Below are positions 52,132-62,046 of a DNA stretch of 64,000 nucleotides, in pieces (within the stretch, counting starts at the first letter, position 1; the number at the start of each line of letters is the position of its first letter). The stretch covers positions 28,480-92,479 of the forward strand of contig JAGFJG010000178.1 of the NCBI GenBank assembly GCA_024102915.1, written 5' to 3'. Position numbers and translations under genes: made by a program. A model generated the notes under the pieces. The model saw only the letters and a program-made list of their open reading frames with translations. It was not told the DNA's origin and did not search any database. Origin of the DNA: Caldilineales bacterium (GTDB lineage: Bacteria; Chloroflexota; Anaerolineae; J102).

Positions 52132-52161
52132 AAAAAAGCCGGGCCTGATTTCAGGCCCGGC
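52132..52161 (-). terminator. Rho-independent terminator of the crp/fnr gene
   Basis: A perfect 10-bp stem GCCGGGCCTG / CAGGCCCGGC with a 4-nt loop (52138-52161). On the minus strand it is followed by six Us (52137-52132), and it starts 23 nt after the regulator stop at 52184. It could also weakly stop the plus-strand CoA-transferase transcript. Confidence 0.85.
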
Positions 52162-52183
52162 CTTGAGTTTATCCCAATCTGTT

Positions 52184-52867
52184 TCAGTCGTAAATCACAC
52201 CGGCCAGATCGGAGAGGGCGTAGGGGTTCTTGATCGTGATGCGGCGATAGCCAAGCTCCACCCAGTTCTCGCGCTTGAAGTCGCGCAGGATGGCGCTGAT
52301 CGTCTCCCGATAAGTACCAAGGATGTCGGCCAAAGCCTGATGGCTGATGCGAATCTGGTCGGACTCGTAGTGGCGGCTCTGGCGCATCAATTCGCCCGCC
52401 AATCTCTCCGGCAGCCGCTTGTACGCCACATCTTCCAGGCGGTTCTCCACCTGCGCCAGGCGGCGGCTGAAGGTGCGCAACATGCCCAGGCCCAGGATTG
52501 GATGCCGGTCAGTGAAAGTGGCCGCCTGCTCGGCCGTCAATTGCCATACGGTGCTCGGCTCGACCGCCTGCGCACAAATGCGGGTGCTCTCACCCAGGTC
52601 GATCAATGCGTTTTCGCCAAATACAGCGCCGGGGTTGAGTGTTGCCGTCACCAGGCTCCGACCCTCTTTATTCGTGACGACCAGTTGAATCAGCCCGCTC
52701 ATCAGAATGTACATGTTTTCGTCCATGTCTTCGGGCGGAGCAACACACTCGCCCGGGGCCACACGCACGATTTTCACAGCTCGCCCAAATGCAGGGTCTT
52801 CATGCGGAAGTTGTGCAAAAAGCTCTGGCATTTGTTCGTTCGGTATCGTACTTGCTAAATCTTTCAT
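52184..52867 (-). CDS. Crp/Fnr family transcriptional regulator
   Basis: A 227-residue regulator. The cNMP-binding beta-roll occupies about 30-125 (ENMYILMSGLIQLVV, GAVFGENALIDLG), and the helix-turn-helix is at 165-215 (ISHQALADILGTYRETISAIL). The cysteines needed for an Fnr [4Fe-4S] cluster are not arranged as in Fnr, so it more likely senses a small ligand or haem, or acts as a global regulator. It has its own terminator and a 700-nt upstream region shared with the divergent ATPase gene. Confidence 0.9.
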   Translation of the reverse strand: MKDLASTIPNEQMPELFAQLPHEDPAFGRAVKIVRVAPGECVAPPEDMDENMYILMSGLIQLVVTNKEGRSLVTATLNPGAVFGENALIDLGESTRICAQAVEPSTVWQLTAEQAATFTDRHPILGLGMLRTFSRRLAQVENRLEDVAYKRLPERLAGELMRQSRHYESDQIRISHQALADILGTYRETISAILRDFKRENWVELGYRRITIKNPYALSDLAGVIYD

Positions 52868-53567
52868 GGTCTAATTGCCATCCTCGTAAAAATCAGACAG
52901 TGATGTGTGTGAAAAAATCCAATTCTGTCCTGACTCAGAGTATCGTTTTGTTATGGTGATTGCATTAATCTTCCATTAGAGTTATGTATGAATTCGGCCC
53001 AAAATTTCCGAACGTTGGCGCAGAAACCCTCGTTCGTTTTCGCGACTCAAGACAATCATCCATTTTACATGTCTCCATTGGAATCTTCATTCCCAATTTT
53101 ATCGCTATCCCCAGAAAAAGGCAATAGCCGGAGAGTGAACTTGTAATTTCGGAGATATGTGGTCTGCCATCCCCAAGACCCATTTGCCCGTTCACCTCGA
53201 AAGAAGTACAATCCGAATACTCAGTTGTTGATGCTTCGCGCATCAAGTGCCTGCGGCGATGCCGCTCTCGAACCGGAAGGCGCCTATTCAGTCTGGTGAA
53301 GCACATGGGGAATGACCACCCTGAATTCGCGGGTATCGACTGGCGGTCATGGGAATCCCCAATTTCAGATACCCAATCCAACATTGATCTGACTGCACCC
53401 TCTGGCGGATGGTTTCGGCGTTCATGCCCGCAGATGGAACTTACCAAGGGCGTAAAGGCCACGGCGATGTCAGAGCCAGTAACTCTGCTCCCGGCGCCCG
53501 GCCCCATCTGACGACCAAAAAGTTCTGCCGACAGAAGGTGCGATTCACTCTCACAAGGAGTTTCTTC
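52868..53567. other. 700-nt non-coding region between crp/fnr and the ATPase gene
   Basis: The longest gap in the window, AT-richer than its neighbours. It must hold promoters for both divergent genes, yet is far longer than needed. The minus-strand open frame of about 208 codons in it does not look like protein and crosses the ATPase ribosome binding site. I saw no transposase, RNA motif or riboswitch that I recognise. Confidence 0.5.
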
Positions 53568-54674
<1,107 letters not shown>

Positions 54675-54695
54675 CCAGCACACTGCGCCGACTTC

Positions 54696-54746
54696 AAGGG
54701 GGATGATCTGGCCGCATAGCCGGATCGTCCCCCTTCTTTCTGTTTT
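54696..54746 (+). terminator. Terminator-like hairpin between the ATPase and apgM
   Basis: AAGGGGGA (54696) pairs with TCCCCCTT (54735 end) in a stem interrupted by mismatches (GGC / GCC around a CGCATA loop), followed by the T-rich TTCTTTCTGTTTT. The apgM start at 54756 is only 10 nt further on, so apgM transcription must begin inside or read through it. Confidence 0.7.
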
Positions 54747-54755
54747 GAGGGTTCT

Positions 54756-55982
54756 ATGATCACCGACCATCGCGTTTACAAAAACCTCGCACAAAAAAAC
54801 AATAATAAAATCGTCCTCCTCGTCATGGATGGCCTGGGGGGAATGCCCTTGCATGTCAATGGCCTCACCGAACTCGAAAGCGCCTACACGCCCAACCTCG
54901 ACCGGCTGGCTGGCGAGGGCAGCAGCGGCCGTTCGATCCCCATCCGCCCCGGCATCACGCCCGGTTCGGGGCCGGCGCACCTCAGCCTCTTTAGTTACGA
55001 TCCCATTCAGTTCGAGATTGGGCGCGGAGTGCTGGAAGCCCTGGGCATCGGCTTCGACCTCAGTCATGAAGATCTGGCTGCCCGCGGCAATTTCGCCACC
55101 GTCGATGCCAATGGCCTGATCTCCGACCGCCGGGCCGGACGCATCCCCACCGAAGAATGCATCCGCTTGTGTGAAAAACTGCAGGCCGAAACCAGCCTGG
55201 CCGCCGAGGGTTATGAGACATTCGTCCTGCCAGTGAAAGAACATCGTTTCGCCCTGATCATCCGCGGGGCTGGGCTGGGCGGCCAACTCACCGAAACCGA
55301 TCCACTGGTCACGGGCAAAGCGCCACTTCCAGTCACCGACGAAAGCGGTACAACCGAAGGCGCGCACTCGGCTGATCTCGTCAACAAGTGGGTGGCGCAG
55401 GCGCGCTCGGTGTTGGCGGACGAACCCAAAGCGAATTCGCTAAACCTGCGCGGCCTCGCCCGCGACCCCGGCCTGCCCCGCTTCCCCGACATCTATCAGA
55501 TGCGAGCGGCGGCCATCGCCGTCTACCCCATGTACAAAGGCGTGGCCAAACTGGTCGGCATGAATGTGATCGAGTTCGATGGCGACAGGCCGCATCACGA
55601 GTTTGAGGCGTTGGCCCGCGAGTGGGACAACTACGACTTCTTCTTCATCCACATCAAAAAGACGGACAGCTATGGCGAGGATGGCAACTTTGATGCCAAA
55701 GTCCATGAGATCGAGGCGGTCGATGCCGCCTTACCCCAGCTTCTGGCCCTAAACCCATCCGTCCTCATCGTTACCGGCGACCACAGCACCCCCGCCAAGC
55801 TTCGCAGCCACAGCTATCATCCTGTCCCCACCCTCTTCTGGGGGGAGGATGTGATGCCCGACAGCGTCGCCACATTTGGCGAACGAGCCGCAGAAGGCGG
55901 GGCGATGAGCGTCTTCCACGCCACCGAAATGATCCCGTGGGCGATGGGCTACGCCGGACGGCTGGCCCGCTTCGGGGCCTGA
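54756..55982 (+). CDS. apgM: 2,3-bisphosphoglycerate-independent phosphoglycerate mutase, archaeal type
   Basis: A 408-residue alkaline-phosphatase-superfamily mutase. The first metal site is VLLVMDGLGGMPL, and the nucleophile region TPGSGPAHLSLFSYDP holds the phosphorylated serine. Further metal ligands lie in FFFIHIKKTDSYGEDG and LIVTGDHSTPAKLRSHSYHPVP. This ApgM type interconverts 2- and 3-phosphoglycerate with Mn or Zn in glycolysis. GAGGG is 5 nt from ATG 54756. It follows a terminator-like hairpin, so its own promoter or read-through control is unclear. Confidence 0.93.
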   Translation: MITDHRVYKNLAQKNNNKIVLLVMDGLGGMPLHVNGLTELESAYTPNLDRLAGEGSSGRSIPIRPGITPGSGPAHLSLFSYDPIQFEIGRGVLEALGIGFDLSHEDLAARGNFATVDANGLISDRRAGRIPTEECIRLCEKLQAETSLAAEGYETFVLPVKEHRFALIIRGAGLGGQLTETDPLVTGKAPLPVTDESGTTEGAHSADLVNKWVAQARSVLADEPKANSLNLRGLARDPGLPRFPDIYQMRAAAIAVYPMYKGVAKLVGMNVIEFDGDRPHHEFEALAREWDNYDFFFIHIKKTDSYGEDGNFDAKVHEIEAVDAALPQLLALNPSVLIVTGDHSTPAKLRSHSYHPVPTLFWGEDVMPDSVATFGERAAEGGAMSVFHATEMIPWAMGYAGRLARFGA

Positions 55983-56016
55983 ATCTGACCGAGACAAGTC
56001 AGAACCAAAGCGCTTA

Positions 56017-56078
56017 TCCACAGATTGCGCAGAGTGAAATCGGAAACATCTGCGTTAATCTGCGTAATCTGTGGATTA
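56017..56078. repeat. ATCTGCG-type hairpin repeat, first flank
   Basis: The left arm TCCACAGATTGCGCAGAG (56017-56034) is approximately complementary to TCTGCGTAATCTGTGGA (56059-56075). The right side contains the ATCTGCG word in tandem. It lies between apgM and the secreted protein gene, which converge, so it may serve as a bidirectional terminator. Confidence 0.6.
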
Positions 56079-56112
56079 TTTCTTTGCACAGCTTGCAGCC
56101 CGACGGGTCTGG

Positions 56113-56751
56113 CTACTGCGCTTCACCTTTGTCCGTGAAGGGCAGTAGCCGCATTTGGCGAGATGTTGACGCCTTGGTCTGGCAACTCTGGCGCTCGCCA
56201 TTGAGATCGAAATTGGCGATGCAAGTGGCGGGACCAAGACGCAATTGCAATTGCGCGTGACCGGTCACCGTCATGGGGTTCTGGCCCAGACCAAACACGC
56301 CGGTGGCGGAGAGTGTGGCCGAAGTCGTGTCGGCTGAGACCATGAACTCGCCGGTCGTGGTATTGATCGTGCCAGTCGTGGCGATATCCTGAAAGACCAG
56401 CACAAGCTGGTCGCCGGTCTGGATCACGGTTCCTTCGCCTTCCATGTCGTTGATCGGCAATGGGCAATTGTGTTGCGTGTTGCTTGTCTGCACCAGATAC
56501 ACGCCGGTCACATTGTCCAGCGGGCAACTGGCGGGCGTGGGGATGGGGGTGGGAGAGGGCGTTGGGGATGGTGTGGCGGTCGGGGTCGGCGTGGGAGTGG
56601 GGATCGGCCAGGAGTGCAAAAGCAACGGCAAATAGACTTTCTCGCCGTCGGGGGGCGGTTGGACAGCCGAGACGCCGAACGCGCCAAATACGCCTGCGCC
56701 CAGCAACGAGAACAGCACAATCATCACCAAAAGCAATCTGTTCCGTATCAT
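56113..56751 (-). CDS. Secreted protein with Thr-Pro linker, unknown domain
   Basis: A 212-residue protein. An N-terminal hydrophobic signal or anchor helix (4-28) is followed by a short YLPLLLHSW stretch. A Pro-Thr-Ser linker of about 30 residues, in units of TPTPTPT and TPSPTPSPT, comes next. The final 120 residues form a cysteine-containing beta-rich domain (CPLDNVTGVYLVQ to CIANFDLNGERQSC) that I do not recognise. YLPL..H segments before Thr-Pro linkers are common in Chloroflexota surface proteins. ATG 56751 was chosen over 56778 since it starts at the signal. Both flanks carry ATCTGCG-type repeats. Confidence 0.72.
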   Translation of the reverse strand: MIRNRLLLVMIVLFSLLGAGVFGAFGVSAVQPPPDGEKVYLPLLLHSWPIPTPTPTPTATPSPTPSPTPIPTPASCPLDNVTGVYLVQTSNTQHNCPLPINDMEGEGTVIQTGDQLVLVFQDIATTGTINTTTGEFMVSADTTSATLSATGVFGLGQNPMTVTGHAQLQLRLGPATCIANFDLNGERQSCQTKASTSRQMRLLPFTDKGEAQ

Positions 56752-56792
56752 CAACACGCTCCAAACCTGGAAAAGCAATAGTTCTTCTTATG

Positions 56793-56826
56793 TCAATCTG
56801 CGTCATCTGCGCAATCTGCGGATGAT
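56793..56826. repeat. ATCTGCG-type repeat, second flank
   Basis: CAATCTGCG, TCATCTGCG and CAATCTGCG in tandem, followed by GATGATT. It lies upstream of the secreted protein gene and just past the 3' end of the aldehyde oxidoreductase gene. Same word family as 36467-36496 and 56017-56078. Confidence 0.65.
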
Positions 56827-56839
56827 TCTCCAAACCGCC

Positions 56840-58768
56840 TCAGGCTGCGACCGTGATGGAAATGCCGTCGAGCAGTTCCGCGAGACCGAGCGCTTGCAAC
56901 CGTTCCTGGGTGGGCACGCCTTCTTGCGTCCATCCCATGAGACCATACCAATAATTCCGAGCTGTGAAAAAAACCTCGTCCGTGATCTCGACCCCGGCCA
57001 GCGGGCCTTCCTTGAAGGCTTTCATCACCCGCCGCGGCAGTTTGTCATCCTCAGCCGTGAAGCCCTCGCGCAGATTGAACAGGCGGCAAAGCGTCTGGGC
57101 GCGTTCACCCACGGCCAGGGCGGAGCGCGCGTCGTAATCATAGCCGGTGGCGCCGCTAAGCGCTTCGGCCAGGTGGTTGTAATCGTAGGGGTGGAAGTGG
57201 CAGATGAGGGCGCAATCGAAGGCGTGTTTGAAATTCACTTCGTGGTAGAACAACTGCATCTTCTGCTCGCCCAGATCGTTGACGGCCATCGGCTCGAAGG
57301 TCTGCACAGCGGCGACCCGTTCCAGGCTTTCGCCAGGGCGGGTGTAAGCGGTGTCATGCATGTTCATTTGATGATCGGCGCCCACGGGGGCGGTAGCGTA
57401 GCCAATCGCCAGTGACTGCTTAAGGCGGGGTTCGTGCATGGGCAATTCCTGTCCCTTGACCTCCACCGTGAATGCCTCCGCGCCATTGCCGATCCACTCG
57501 GCCAGTTTTCGACTGCCCAGCGCCATCTTGTCGCCAAAGCCGCGGCGGAAAGCGATCATCTCGATGGCGTCGAGCAGCGCCTGGGCGTCGCCCCATTGCG
57601 GCAGAAAATCGCCCGTCTGTTCGGCATCGAGCAGCCCTTGCTCCACGCATTCCATCACGAAAGCGATCGTCATGCCCAGGCTGATGGTGTCCATCCCCCA
57701 GCGCGAACTCAACTCGTGCGCTTTGGCCACGGCCAGCAGATCATCGACGCCGCAGGCCGAGCCGAACGCGCCCAGGGTTTCGTATTCGGGGCCGCCATAG
57801 GCTTTGTCGATTTTGATTTTGTGGAAAAAGTCGGAGCGTAAATACGGGCTTTCGGGGTATTCCTGCCCGTCGTACTCCACCACCTGCTTACAGGTGATGG
57901 GACAGACCTGGCAGGTGTCGCGCTCAAGCAGGATGGTTTCGTGCATCAATTGTCCTGAGATTTGCTCGCGCGTCTCGAATATCGGTTCACGGAAATTATA
58001 CGTGGGTAGCGCGCCCAGTCGTCCCCAGTTGAGCACGCCCTGTACGGTTCCTATTTTCACCGCCCATGCCGCCTTTTCCTGATAGTTATCGCCCAGCCAC
58101 TTCGCCACCGCGTTGATGCGCTTACGTTCGGCCACAGGCAGGCGCATGGTTCCGCGCGCGGCGATTGCCTTGAGATTCTTGCTGCCCATCACCGCGCCCA
58201 AACCGCCCCGTCCCGCCGCTCGATTAATGTCGTGCATCACGGCGGCGTAAAGCACCTGGTTCTCGCCCGCCGCGCCAATCTGAGCGATGCTCATTTTGTC
58301 GTCCAGTTCCGCCCGGATGACCTGCTCCACATCCGCCGTATCCATGCCCCAGATGTGCGCGGCATCCCGAATCTCGATCTCGCCATTCTTAATCCAGAGA
58401 TACACAGGCGCTTCGGCGCGGCCATGGACAACGAGCGCATCGAATCCGGCCCGTTTGAACTCATGCCCCCACCAGCCCCCGACCTCAGAACTGGCGATGG
58501 TCCCGGTCAAGGGACTTTTGGCGGCCACGCCATGCCTGCCGCTTCCGGGCAGGTTTGTGCCCTGCAACACGCCCGGCGCAAAGATGAGCAGGTTGTCCGG
58601 GCTGAGGGCATCCGTGCCGGGCGGCAGGTCGCGCAGCAACAAATAGGCCGCCAACGCCCGCCCGCCGAGCAGCTTGAGATAGATTTCGTCGGGCGGGTTT
58701 TCGATCCATTTTTCGCCCGAACCCAGATCGATGTGCAGGATTTTGCCCCAGGTTCCGCCTACAGTCAT
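56840..58768 (-). CDS. aor: Aldehyde ferredoxin oxidoreductase family protein
   Basis: A 642-residue oxidoreductase of the tungsten/molybdenum-bis-pterin AOR family. The N-terminal AFOR_N domain starts GGTWGKILHIDLGSGEKW and includes the pterin-contacting GGRALAAYLL and AAKSPLTGTIASSEVGG. The [4Fe-4S] cysteines are at 286, 289 and 293 (DTCQVCPITC), with Cys519 or Cys523 as the fourth. It oxidises aldehydes to acids with ferredoxin as acceptor; the substrate is not predictable. It follows a moaD-like gene by 39 nt, as expected for a cofactor-matched operon, and points to anaerobic metabolism. Confidence 0.93.
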   Translation of the reverse strand: MTVGGTWGKILHIDLGSGEKWIENPPDEIYLKLLGGRALAAYLLLRDLPPGTDALSPDNLLIFAPGVLQGTNLPGSGRHGVAAKSPLTGTIASSEVGGWWGHEFKRAGFDALVVHGRAEAPVYLWIKNGEIEIRDAAHIWGMDTADVEQVIRAELDDKMSIAQIGAAGENQVLYAAVMHDINRAAGRGGLGAVMGSKNLKAIAARGTMRLPVAERKRINAVAKWLGDNYQEKAAWAVKIGTVQGVLNWGRLGALPTYNFREPIFETREQISGQLMHETILLERDTCQVCPITCKQVVEYDGQEYPESPYLRSDFFHKIKIDKAYGGPEYETLGAFGSACGVDDLLAVAKAHELSSRWGMDTISLGMTIAFVMECVEQGLLDAEQTGDFLPQWGDAQALLDAIEMIAFRRGFGDKMALGSRKLAEWIGNGAEAFTVEVKGQELPMHEPRLKQSLAIGYATAPVGADHQMNMHDTAYTRPGESLERVAAVQTFEPMAVNDLGEQKMQLFYHEVNFKHAFDCALICHFHPYDYNHLAEALSGATGYDYDARSALAVGERAQTLCRLFNLREGFTAEDDKLPRRVMKAFKEGPLAGVEITDEVFFTARNYWYGLMGWTQEGVPTQERLQALGLAELLDGISITVAA

Positions 58769-58807
58769 GACATTGTCTCCGTGTGATTTGAAATATGTGC
58801 GTAAGGG

Positions 58808-59026
58808 TCAGCCGCCGCTGATGACCGGCACAAGTTGCAGCACATCGCCATCGTGCAATGCCGTATGCGTATGCGCCAGTTTATCGTTGACCATCATCAC
58901 CACCGAAACGTCTCTCGGCAGATCGAGCAAATCGAGGGCGGCGCCGACAGTTGCGGCTTCGGTGATCGTCATTGGTGAATCGATGTGCTGCTTAAGTGAG
59001 CCGATGGCGCGAATGGTGATGGTCAT
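58808..59026 (-). CDS. moaD: MoaD/ThiS family sulfur carrier
   Basis: A 72-residue ubiquitin-like protein ending in the diagnostic VPVISGG. The C-terminal Gly-Gly is adenylated and thiocarboxylated to supply dithiolene sulfur to molybdopterin/tungstopterin. ATG 59026 has no ribosome binding site; the predicted -10 lies so close that the transcript may be nearly leaderless. It is the first gene of an operon with the AOR gene and probably a dedicated carrier for its cofactor. Confidence 0.88.
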   Translation of the reverse strand: MTITIRAIGSLKQHIDSPMTITEAATVGAALDLLDLPRDVSVVMMVNDKLAHTHTALHDGDVLQLVPVISGG

Positions 59027-59036
59027 TATAGAACCG

Positions 59037-59066
59037 ATTCTAGCAGAGGCGAGGGGTTGGGTTCAA
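59037..59066 (-). promoter_or_regulatory. Promoter of the moaD-aor operon, near-leaderless
   Basis: Minus strand: -35 TTGAAC (59061-59066), 18-bp spacer and extended -10 TGCTAGAAT (59045-59037). The usual start distance puts transcription at about 59030, only about 4 nt before ATG 59026, which also lacks a ribosome binding site. Confidence 0.5.
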
Positions 59067-59162
59067 GATAGGTGCAGTTGAGTAGGAATTCTGGGTTTTG
59101 GATGCAGAGGGTAAGGCCAATGACCGACGTCTTAGGGAGCATCTGGCCTTGCCGTCGAAAAA

Positions 59163-59171
59163 TGCTATACT
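59163..59171 (+). promoter_or_regulatory. Extended -10 promoter element of polX
   Basis: TGCTATACT, an extended -10, 55 nt upstream of ATG 59227. No clear -35 at the ideal distance. Confidence 0.45.
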
Positions 59172-59226
59172 CCCATAAAGACGATGACAAGCCCGTACGT
59201 TAATCCCCATTCTCGAAATTCCCGCC

Positions 59227-61002
59227 ATGCCTGACACCCCACCTCACTTCACCAACAAAGAGATCGCCGAACAACTGCGTTTGATGGGCGACATCCTGGA
59301 AATCAAGGGCGAAAACCGGTTTCGCGTGATCGCATTTCGCAATGCGGCGGAGAGCATCGAAAACTACGGCCAGGACCTCTACGGCGTCCATGCTGCCGGG
59401 GAACTGACCGGCATCCCCAATGTCGGCAAAGGCATCGCCGCCGATATCGGCCAATTGCTGGACACAGGCCAGATCGCCTACTTGGAGGAACTGAAACAGG
59501 AGGTGCCTGTGGGCGTGGTGGAGATGATGCGCGTGCCGGGGATGGGGCCTAAGAAGGCGGCCCGGCTGTGGCAGGAACTCGACATCACCAGCATCGGGGC
59601 GCTGCGGACGGCTGCCGAACAACAACAACTTCGGGACTTGAAGGGATTCGGCGCCAAGTCGGAGGAACAGATCCTCAAGGGCATCGAATTGCTGGCCACG
59701 CGCGGCGAAGAGCGCACGCCCTTGGGCATTGCCCGACCCACCGTCCTCGACCTGAGCACGGCATTGAAACAGACCCTGCCCGCTGGCGTCCTCGTCCGCA
59801 TCGAGCCTGCCGGCAGCGTGCGCCGATGGAAGGAAACCATCGGCGATCTCGACCTGCTGGCCGTGAGCGAGCAACCGGAAGTGGTCATGGACGCCTTTCG
59901 CGCTTTGCCGCAGGTTTCGGCAGTGCTGGCGGCAGGGCCAACCAAGACACGCGTACAACTCGCCAACGGTCTGGAATGCGATCTGCGCGTGGTGGAACCG
60001 CAGCACTGGGGCGCGGCCCTGCAATACTTCACGGGCAGCAAAGAGCACAATGTGCAGATGCGTGAACTGGCGCTGAAACGGGGGTGGAGCCTGAATGAAT
60101 ATGGTCTGACGGCGACCGGGCGGGGCGAGGCGACAGAGGGCGAGAAGCGGTTTTTTGCGGAAGAGGAGGCGCTGTACGAATTCCTGGGATTGGAATGGAT
60201 TCCGCCGGAGCTACGAGAGGATAGGGGTGAGATTCAGGCAGCCGTGGCGGGGAATTTGCCCGCGCTCATCCGCGAGAGTGATCTGTTGGGGGAGGTGCAC
60301 GGGCACAGCACCTGGAGTGATGGCACAGCCAGCATCGCCGAGATGGCGACGAAAGCCCGGGCTCGGGGGTACCACTACTGGCTGGTCAGCGACCACAGCG
60401 TGGGGCTGGGCATCGTGGGCGGGCTGGACGACGAACGTCTGCGCAAACAGGCCGAGGAGATCGCCGAACTCAACGCAGGTTGGGCTGATGCCGGAGTCGA
60501 TTTCAGGCTGTTACAGGGCACGGAAGTGGAAGTGTTGGCGGATGGCAGCCTGGGACTGTCCGACGAAGTGCTGGCGAGATTGGACATCGTCGTGGCCAGC
60601 ATCCACAGCAGTTTGCGCCAGGATCGGGAGACGATCACCCAGCGCTGTCTGCGGGCTGTACGCAATCCCCATGTCGACATCCTGGGTCACCCAACGGGGC
60701 GTTTGCTCGGCAAACGCCCGCCAACGGAGCTAGATGTCGAAGCAGTGCTGCAAGCTTGTGTGGAAACGGGCACGGTGGTCGAGATCAACGCCCATCCTTC
60801 CCGGCTCGATCTGAACGATGTTTACACGCGCCGTGCTGTCGAACTCGGCCTCAAGATCGCCATCAGCACCGACGCTCACGCTCCCGACGAGATGGACCTT
60901 CTGACTTATGGGGTCGGCGTCGCCCGCCGCGCCTGGCTCACCTCCACCGACGTGATCAATACCCGGCCATTGCCGGAGATGCTGGCGCTACTCAAGCGCT
61001 GA
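59227..61002 (+). CDS. polX: DNA polymerase/3'-5' exonuclease PolX
   Basis: A 591-residue family-X polymerase fused to a PHP domain. Residues 1-130 hold the 8-kDa-like part and helix-hairpin-helices (IPNVGKGIAADIG, VPGMGPKKAARLW). The polymerase palm has GSVRRWKETIGDLDLL with Asp207 and Asp209, and ECDLRV supplies Asp252. The PHP nuclease domain begins EVHGHSTWSDG (His358, His360, Asp365) and continues WLVSDHSVGL and INAHPSRLDLN. It acts in base-excision-type gap repair and proofreading. Domain order and length are those of bacterial PolX (about 570-580). It ends 5 nt before the convergent nucleotidyltransferase gene. Confidence 0.95.
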   Translation: MPDTPPHFTNKEIAEQLRLMGDILEIKGENRFRVIAFRNAAESIENYGQDLYGVHAAGELTGIPNVGKGIAADIGQLLDTGQIAYLEELKQEVPVGVVEMMRVPGMGPKKAARLWQELDITSIGALRTAAEQQQLRDLKGFGAKSEEQILKGIELLATRGEERTPLGIARPTVLDLSTALKQTLPAGVLVRIEPAGSVRRWKETIGDLDLLAVSEQPEVVMDAFRALPQVSAVLAAGPTKTRVQLANGLECDLRVVEPQHWGAALQYFTGSKEHNVQMRELALKRGWSLNEYGLTATGRGEATEGEKRFFAEEEALYEFLGLEWIPPELREDRGEIQAAVAGNLPALIRESDLLGEVHGHSTWSDGTASIAEMATKARARGYHYWLVSDHSVGLGIVGGLDDERLRKQAEEIAELNAGWADAGVDFRLLQGTEVEVLADGSLGLSDEVLARLDIVVASIHSSLRQDRETITQRCLRAVRNPHVDILGHPTGRLLGKRPPTELDVEAVLQACVETGTVVEINAHPSRLDLNDVYTRRAVELGLKIAISTDAHAPDEMDLLTYGVGVARRAWLTSTDVINTRPLPEMLALLKR

Positions 61003-61007
61003 CGCCA

Positions 61008-61796
61008 TCACCCTGCCTGCGCCCGTGCCGCCAGAATCCGTCGGGCCATTTCCAACTGTTGGGGCTTGTCGATATCCATGCCCAGATCGGCATAAGGCGA
61101 TTGCACGGCCCGCGCATTGCATTGGATGAGCCGGGCGGCCACCTTTTCGATATCGTGCACGGAAAGGCGGCGGAACAGAAACTTGATGACGGTGCCGAAT
61201 CCGGCCAACCGCACCTGCTGAAACGCGTTCTTGCGCCTGTCCAGCAGGTCGCGAATCAATTGCTCATTGTCTTTGGCGATTGCCGCCCGCGCCATGGAGA
61301 GATCCCCGCCGCAAAACCGGCCTTCCTTCAACGGCACGAAGGAGCGCGCCGAACCAGGAAACTGGCTTTCCATGGTTTTGTCCTGGACGAAGGAATAAAA
61401 GAAATCGCCGCCCATGTCTTCGCACACCTGTACGAACCAATCGATCGTCTCTGCTTTGAGCAGCGGGATATCGCCCGAAACGCCCATCAAGAATTCATTG
61501 GTTGGGTCGTTGTCCTGCGCCGCATTCACGCCGGCCATGATGTTGTCGAAATGGGAGGTTTGATTCGGCACATATTGAACATCGACGCCGAAATCAACCC
61601 CATCCTCCGGACTCATCCCCACGATGAAGATGGGGCCGATGCGCTTGCTTTGCCGCAGGGCATCGACCACCCACCAGACCATGGGCTTGCCCACGAGATC
61701 GAGAAGCGCTTTGCGGTCACCGCCCATGGCGACAGCCAGGGGGTCAGGACGGTCGGGGGCGTAGCCCGCCAATACCACTGCCGGATAGGTTTTCAT
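61008..61796 (-). CDS. NTP transferase (MobA-like / sugar-nucleotidyltransferase fold)
   Basis: A 262-residue GT-A-type nucleotidyltransferase. It starts with the phosphate-loop-like VVLAGYAPDRPDPLAVAMGG and KALLDLVGKPMVWWVVDAL (Lys binding). It then has FLMGVSGDIPLLKAETIDWF, the metal-binding GD..PL block. It resembles MobA/CofC/MoCo-cytidylyltransferase and IspD-like proteins, but with an unusual C-terminal half ending SPYADLGMDIDKPQQLEMA. The MobA link is tempting because AOR and MoaD are near, but not established. ATG 61796 has GGAG 7 nt upstream and a matching promoter. Confidence 0.78.
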   Translation of the reverse strand: MKTYPAVVLAGYAPDRPDPLAVAMGGDRKALLDLVGKPMVWWVVDALRQSKRIGPIFIVGMSPEDGVDFGVDVQYVPNQTSHFDNIMAGVNAAQDNDPTNEFLMGVSGDIPLLKAETIDWFVQVCEDMGGDFFYSFVQDKTMESQFPGSARSFVPLKEGRFCGGDLSMARAAIAKDNEQLIRDLLDRRKNAFQQVRLAGFGTVIKFLFRRLSVHDIEKVAARLIQCNARAVQSPYADLGMDIDKPQQLEMARRILAARAQAG

Positions 61797-61848
61797 CGAT
61801 GGCTCCAAAAGAAAAGGGAAAGGCCGGGTTTGACCGGAGATTGTGAAC

Positions 61849-61877
61849 ATTATAGCGGAATGTGAGCAGGCCACGAA
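61849..61877 (-). promoter_or_regulatory. Promoter of the nucleotidyltransferase gene
   Basis: Minus strand: -10 TATAAT (61854-61849) with a weak -35 TTCGTG (61872-61877) at 17-bp spacing. Start near 61842, giving a leader of about 45 nt to ATG 61796. Confidence 0.45.
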
Positions 61878-62046
61878 AATAGGATCATCCCATTGCCTGG
61901 ACGAATGGCGTCTTTATCAATCACAAATCCGATCCGATTCCAGGCTGCCGAACGAACGCTACCGGAAGAAAGTATTTTCGGTGTAAAATGGGCTATCACG
62001 TCATCACCGACCGGGCTGGCGCGATGCCCCTTCCCCCGATACAAAC

